A model generated the notes under the pieces. That model was not told the DNA's origin. It did no database searches and was given only the letters and a program-made list of their open reading frames with translations. A stretch of 64,000 nucleotides of DNA from Trichomonas vaginalis G3 (taxonomy: Eukaryota > Parabasalia > Trichomonadida > Trichomonadidae). The position numbers and the translations under genes are program-made. Within the stretch, counting starts at the first letter, position 1. Each line of letters opens with the position of its first letter. This document shows positions 59,101-64,000 of the stretch, piece after piece. The DNA lies in the NCBI RefSeq assembly GCF_026262505.1, contig NC_067206.1, positions 6,848,879 through 6,912,878 of the forward strand, read 5' to 3'.

Positions 59101-61965
59101 TTATAAAGCAGTTACAGTGAATGGAGACTTCAATTCTCTTCCATCCACTGTATATCTGACTGTGAAGTTGTACGTGTTCTGTTCTATGAAGTACAGTTTG
59201 AACTTAAACTCAGAAGAATTCAATTCTTGTGTCAAAGAATCTTCCCAAACAACATTTGGTTCGTTAAACATCATTATAGAGCACGAATTGCACTCTTTCG
59301 ATGTTGTCACAATAATCATGATATCGCTGTTGACAGGAACTTTGTCAGGCTGTATTTCATGACCATATGAATTCAATACTTTCAATGAAACTGTCACGTT
59401 TTCTGCTTCAATTAAATCTATTACAGATTTTTCTGGTTGAAGGAGTCTCATGTCAACCTTTCCATTTCTTCCATTTGCTGAGTTCCATTCAACGGACAAG
59501 TGTTTCTCGAAGAAAGATCCAACGGCAGCTTGTTTCCGAATAACTTTGAATTCGTTAGAAGTCAGTTTTTTGTTTGTTACTGTTTCAACGTGACTTCTCA
59601 ATGCTGCAGCTCGTTGTGCATCATTAAATGTCTCAATGCACTTCATCAGTTCATCACGTGCTGCTGCTAATAAGAAAACATAGTTGTTGCCATTTCCAGC
59701 TATGGCGCCGATCAACTTTTCTGAGCCGATAAAACCGCCGGGGAATTCCCCAGCCGATCGATCGAAAGAGCAATTTACGTTCAGTGCTTCCGATGAAGAA
59801 TTGAGGAGTTCTACGGCAAGGAATACTATGTTGGACTGGGGAGTCAAAGGAACTTCTGGAACAAGTGGTAATGGGTAAATAGAATAAATTGTAATCGCTG
59901 GGACAACGTTAATTGGTCGGTCAATGGAAAGTATGGAAGTTACGTTAGAAGAAGTGGTACAGACAACGGAGAATGAAAGATTCTTCATTCCCGTGTTTGC
60001 CACGAATGTAATAGTGAAAGATCTTTCGTCAAATGGCTCAATGAACATGTCATGAGCTGAACATGTAACTGTATGAATGACATCTGGTCTGAATTGGAGC
60101 TGTGCTTGTGATATCTCTGTACGAGATGACGTATTAAGTACCCAAACATGGAAAGTAAGGCTTTCTCCGTCATATGCCTCAATTGTCTTGTTGTTTGGAA
60201 GATCTGTTCGTACAGTAAATGTTGGGGCATTGGCAACGGATTTAAATGTAATGGGCTGAGGTAATTTTACCATTGTAGGAATATCGTACATGCAAACCAT
60301 GAGAGAATCAATGGTAAAGCTGCCTTCTACGAGCGGTGTAACATTGCAGATGACGTCTGTATCACAAAGAGCTTTGAAATCTGCGTTGTGACGCTCACAT
60401 TGTAAACCGTCAACGTGGCTGACCAAATATGAGATTTTTATAGGTATTTTGTAGGGATTTCGGATTTTCGCTGCGATTCTCTGTGGATATCCGACCGGAA
60501 TTACGAGGTTTTGGTTTGATTTTGAAACTGCATTGTAAATAAACACTGAACTCATAGTTTTCGGAAGTTGTATTGATGCTTGAGGTGGAATAGCCTCAGC
60601 TTGAATGATTGAAAATGGGAATTTGTAAGAATAATTCGTATCATTGTTTGAAGCTGTTAATAAGAAGCTATTTAAGTCGCGCTGTGTGTTTGGAGGCAAT
60701 AAAGGACCTTGTAATGCAAATATCTCGATGAATAATTTGTTAGATTGGTATAATGAAATAGGAAGTCCGGATTCTAAGATTTCCGACAGTATTCCACTGA
60801 ACAATGTCTTGAGCTCTATACCCATAGCGTTTCTAGAGTGGAAAATTCTGATGGATTCGATCATAAAATCGATCCATTTTTTAATTTGGCCCTGAATTGG
60901 CTCGTGCTTCTTAAACGCTTGCCCAACTCGATAAGAAACGAGAGCAGCCTTATGAAAATTGTTCGTTGCTTCGAGAATCTTGATAAAACACCAAGATCTG
61001 TATTCCATGTCATCAGAAATATGATTTGCTATGATAGATAAGATGTATTTGTCTGTCATAACCTTCTGCTCCATCTTCATAGCATGTAAAGCACAGTCAA
61101 CCGCTTTTGTAAATTTATTAAATTTCAAATAAGCTCCACAAGCAGCAGAAAACGAGCAAAATGCCTGAGAATCGGATTCGTTTAGCGACCATGGTGACAA
61201 TTCGAGCATAGACTTAGAAAGAGGCTTAATTAATCCTCGATATTTTTCATCAACAAGGGCGTGTAATTCGCAGATAGCGGCAACCATCTCCGGTGAACCG
61301 TCCGATGCTTTTGGAAACTGTTCAATTGACTTAATAACCATATTTGGGTCATGAGATACGATTCTAAACGCATTTGGCGTATCTGACTCGTAGGCGTGGG
61401 CGAATTTCTTCTTGCCTGCGTAATTAACGAATCTGTCCGTCATCATAATGGAATCAATTACATGAGGTTTAACAAAATTAGTAATTGTTTGTGTAGACGT
61501 GGATAAATTAAATGATTGAAGGAGTTGATAAAATCTTGGAATTTCTACAAGTTCGTCTGCAGGACAGTTATATAAAAAGTAAACAATGCGCTTAGAAAAT
61601 TTTGCATTTTGAAAAATTTGTTCGAAATTTTGCTGAACTCTTGATACATCGAGGTTAACTGTAAAGTCGATAAGAACTACAACTGTATAGCAATCTTGGA
61701 AAGAAAAACGGCCTGATAAGTTAAAAATATTGAAATATTGAAGAAATTCATCTAAGTTATTAAAGGGCACAAACTGAGCTTCGAAAGAGTCACCATGTTT
61801 GAGTTTTCTTTTTAGGCAGAATTCATTAAAATCATGTGCATTTTTAGTTTCGATTGTTGTTGTCTTTTCATTTAATTTGTTTATGACTTCAAGTTCTGAT
61901 TCAGTAACAACACCTGCCGGGAGAACAAAAATAGGGACTGCTAAAGGAAGTTCAGTGATGTGCAT
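59101..61965 (-). CDS. TRAPP II complex subunit, Trs120/TRAPPC9-like
   Basis: 954 residues, complete. The N-terminal ~200 residues are alpha/beta (TVVVLIDFTVNLDVSRVQQN), residues ~210-430 are helical repeats (FTKAVDCALHAMKMEQKVMT, NFHKAALVSYRVGQAFKKHE), and residues ~450-954 are a series of Ig-like beta domains. FIYNAVSKSNQNLVIPVGYP followed by RIAAKIRNPYKIPIKISYLV is the typical start of the first Ig-like domain of Trs120 ('f.YnPf....... v.l.NPf.i.i.i'). TRAPP II works as exchange factor for Rab11/Ypt31-type GTPases at the late Golgi and endosomes. A TCATA initiator lies 17 bases before the ATG. No break is seen; length is moderately short for the family. Trs130/TRAPPC10 is an alternative. 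Confidence 0.7.
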   Translation of the reverse strand: MHITELPLAVPIFVLPAGVVTESELEVINKLNEKTTTIETKNAHDFNEFCLKRKLKHGDSFEAQFVPFNNLDEFLQYFNIFNLSGRFSFQDCYTVVVLIDFTVNLDVSRVQQNFEQIFQNAKFSKRIVYFLYNCPADELVEIPRFYQLLQSFNLSTSTQTITNFVKPHVIDSIMMTDRFVNYAGKKKFAHAYESDTPNAFRIVSHDPNMVIKSIEQFPKASDGSPEMVAAICELHALVDEKYRGLIKPLSKSMLELSPWSLNESDSQAFCSFSAACGAYLKFNKFTKAVDCALHAMKMEQKVMTDKYILSIIANHISDDMEYRSWCFIKILEATNNFHKAALVSYRVGQAFKKHEPIQGQIKKWIDFMIESIRIFHSRNAMGIELKTLFSGILSEILESGLPISLYQSNKLFIEIFALQGPLLPPNTQRDLNSFLLTASNNDTNYSYKFPFSIIQAEAIPPQASIQLPKTMSSVFIYNAVSKSNQNLVIPVGYPQRIAAKIRNPYKIPIKISYLVSHVDGLQCERHNADFKALCDTDVICNVTPLVEGSFTIDSLMVCMYDIPTMVKLPQPITFKSVANAPTFTVRTDLPNNKTIEAYDGESLTFHVWVLNTSSRTEISQAQLQFRPDVIHTVTCSAHDMFIEPFDERSFTITFVANTGMKNLSFSVVCTTSSNVTSILSIDRPINVVPAITIYSIYPLPLVPEVPLTPQSNIVFLAVELLNSSSEALNVNCSFDRSAGEFPGGFIGSEKLIGAIAGNGNNYVFLLAAARDELMKCIETFNDAQRAAALRSHVETVTNKKLTSNEFKVIRKQAAVGSFFEKHLSVEWNSANGRNGKVDMRLLQPEKSVIDLIEAENVTVSLKVLNSYGHEIQPDKVPVNSDIMIIVTTSKECNSCSIMMFNEPNVVWEDSLTQELNSSEFKFKLYFIEQNTYNFTVRYTVDGRELKSPFTVTAL

Positions 61966-61982
61966 TTGTTGTCACTTTTTTA

Positions 61983-61987
61983 TATGA
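61983..61987 (-). promoter_or_regulatory. Initiator element (TCATA) of the TRAPP gene
   Basis: Matches TCA(+1)Y(T/A) on the minus strand, 17 bases before the ATG. Confidence 0.5.
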
Positions 61988-63055
61988 TTGAAATTGGAAA
62001 ATTGATCATATTCAATAAATGAAGAGCTTAAATATCAATAAATTGAAAATACTGTTGTAATTAAATGTTTCTAAAGTGTTTTAGAAAGAAAGCAATATTC
62101 ACGAAAAGTGACAGTCCTCCTTTTTCCTAGGGTTATTGATCACTTCCCTTCTGCTCGTCATGCAAGAAATGAAAGAAATGATTGGTGCTACCTAATTTAT
62201 TACTCAAGTAGGCAACTATCTTGCATAATACAATTTGTTGTATTGTCGGTAATTCTCCTGCAATATGCCTTCTCAAATACAAGAATTGAATATGTAAACT
62301 TTTGTTCAAATTAATTCATTTGCTGCAGTTATTCATTCGATAACAAAGTGAAGGCATATGTAACAGATTCTTTTGCTGACAACGCATTGCCAACAGCAAG
62401 AAATGATTGTATTTTGTAAAAATGCGCAAACAAGAAAAAGGTATATTTGTTTGTATTTTATAAAATGATGATAAACCGTTTTGCTTCATGAATTTTCATC
62501 TTCTATATTATTTAGGCAATTTACTCTCAATGTATAAATATTTCGAATCAATTGGATTTTTTTATCCAATGCGAAGTCAATATGTACCAGAACTGCACGT
62601 TTTGGTTAACGTGACCTCAAAAAGGAAATATTAGAACTGAGAATTTGGGAAATTGCAAAAAATCTTATTATTTGAAGCCGTTTTATATAACACCAATATA
62701 GGAAAATGTATTTAATGGATAATTGTTGATTTAAAACAATGTGTGTTCATTTGAATTCAAACAAGCATTATCAATTTCTTGATATTAGTTTATTCAAAAA
62801 ATTTATTATTTCAAAAGAGGAGAACAACCACACTTTTTACATTATATTTCTACAATAAATGAGAAACCCCGATATCTCAGCACAGTTTTCAATACTTGAA
62901 TTTGAAATTCAATTTAAACATGGAGCTTATAATGAAATATGCATACCTTAACAGATCAATTCAGAAAATTGAGTATGCGATCTGAAAAGACTGCATAAAT
63001 AATATTTTTTATTACTTAATTTTGATAAACCATATTTTAAATAAACTTATACTAT
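61988..63055. other. Intergenic, nothing recognised
   Basis: About 1.07 kb of AT-rich sequence between the TRAPP gene and the next mobile element. Short frames exist but none looks like protein. Confidence 0.55.
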
Positions 63056-64000
63056 AAAAAAAAAAAAAAAAAAAAAAAGGTAGTGGGGCTTCCAGGCACT
63101 TCGTGCCCTCTAGCCCCGAAGATGTTTAGTATAAATGAAGTTTTTATTCGGAAAATTGTTAGTCTTCTGGTGTGAATTCGGAGGACTCTTCTTGGATAGA
63201 GTTTTGTATTTCCTCCTCCTCTTCTTCTTCCTCCATTGCTTCTGGGAAGAAGCCTTCTTCTGGGTCGAAAACATTATATAATGTGTAATTGAATGACACA
63301 TTATATCTTTCTTTGAGTTCGCTCCTGACAAAGAACTTAGTTCCAGGAATACAGAAGACTTCTGTGCGTTGGAAAAGCTGATGTCCTGGAACGAATTTGG
63401 CAATTAGAGACTTCTTTTTTCCGAATTGTTCAGGAGTTTCCATGACGACAGTAACAACATCTCCATCTGCGAGGTCTTGTTGTTGTTCGGAAAGGTAAAG
63501 AGCAATGATATGAATGGTTGCTGCGTTGAATTCGAGAAAGTCGAATTCAAATTGTGTTGTCGTATAACATTCAAACCATTTTGTACAGTTGTCTCCGAAC
63601 TCGTCAACGTATTCATCTTCGTCATATCCGTAACTAAAGACTTGGAATTCAGCAATTCTCTTGTCGAATGACCGTTGCATGTAACGAGGAAGATTTTGAC
63701 GAACTTGGTATAAAGTTCTCAACATTATAAGCTTAGTAAATGTTGGAAAATACTGAACTAAGACATCGCTAAGCTCAATTGGATTTGGAATTGTCTTAGT
63801 AAGTTCAATTGAACTAGCAATTGCTTTGTTCAGAACTTCACAGAACTGAGTATTGTATGTAGCGTCTGGTTGTGTGTTTTCTTCGGCTTCTTTGAGATAT
63901 TTAGAGCAAATTTGTTGAAGAATTTCTCTTAATTCGTTGTTAGATTTTTTGGTGGTTATTCTAACCGCTGTGCCGGTTCTTGGAGGTTGTGGGGCTTTGG
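63056..64000 (-). mobile_element. Maverick-type element, one end only (continues past the window)
   Basis: After a run of 23 A (63056-63078) comes GGTAGTGGGG, a GC hairpin, and then the minus-strand terminal gene module also seen at 46,231-47,151, on which it matches base for base over most of its length. The acidic-tailed gene (63725-63159) is better preserved here. The rest of the element lies outside the window. The close similarity of the two ends suggests that both copies spread recently. Confidence 0.75.

Noticed and set aside
62108-62314. A 68-codon frame between the TRAPP gene and the next element
   Set aside because: Composition is that of random AT-rich DNA and there is no initiator or similarity.

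Overview
The window looks like nuclear DNA of a parabasalid, almost certainly Trichomonas vaginalis or a close relative. It is AT-rich, no gene has a convincing intron, several start codons have the trichomonad initiator motif TCAYW just upstream, and the gene families are the expanded ones of that genome: ankyrin proteins with the DUF3447 N-terminal domain, BspA-like leucine-rich repeat proteins, Mutator-like transposons (MULEs) and Maverick/Polinton elements. All assignments rest on reading the sequence; no database was searched.

Layout. 1-18.5 kb is mainly host sequence: the end of an ankyrin gene, an ankyrin relic, a coiled-coil gene, a broken BspA-like gene, a 2677-residue charged repeat protein, a bromodomain/NET (BET-like) gene, a small basic protein gene and an exportin-like karyopherin gene. 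At 18,765 an ankyrin/DUF3447 gene starts, stops at 19,006, and resumes in the same frame at 53,318. The 34.3 kb between is flanked by an 11-bp target duplication and ~85-bp inverted repeats. It is a MULE (19,007-53,317) whose transposase gene is itself split by a 26.7 kb Maverick (22,291-48,995) with 581-bp inverted repeats that look identical. The Maverick in turn carries a 1.46 kb non-autonomous transposon (23,995-25,458) with a 9-bp target duplication. So there are four nested layers.

The MULE carries, besides the transposase, an apparent HP1-like gene (chromodomain plus chromoshadow-like domain, 50,257-50,613) and a helical-repeat protein gene (50,657-51,766). The Maverick carries a packaging-type ATPase, a collagen-like fibre candidate, a primase-polymerase (AEP-like) protein, protein-primed PolB, two capsid-like regions and coiled-coil proteins; I found no integrase. 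It is treated as a fossil: the left part is well preserved, the part right of the 24-N gap is broken in many places and may be composite. A related element end lies at 63,056-64,000.

54-59 kb is a repeat-rich intergenic zone with hairpin arrays and small inverted-repeat elements. 59,101-61,965 is a TRAPP II subunit (Trs120/TRAPPC9-like) gene.

Most interesting: (1) an HP1-like chromatin protein as MULE cargo; (2) GC-rich double-hairpin mini-elements in the Maverick that lie in the same codon phase in different genes and show compensatory stem changes, like Rickettsia palindromic elements; (3) the four-layer nesting; (4) an AEP primase-like protein and PolB in one Maverick.
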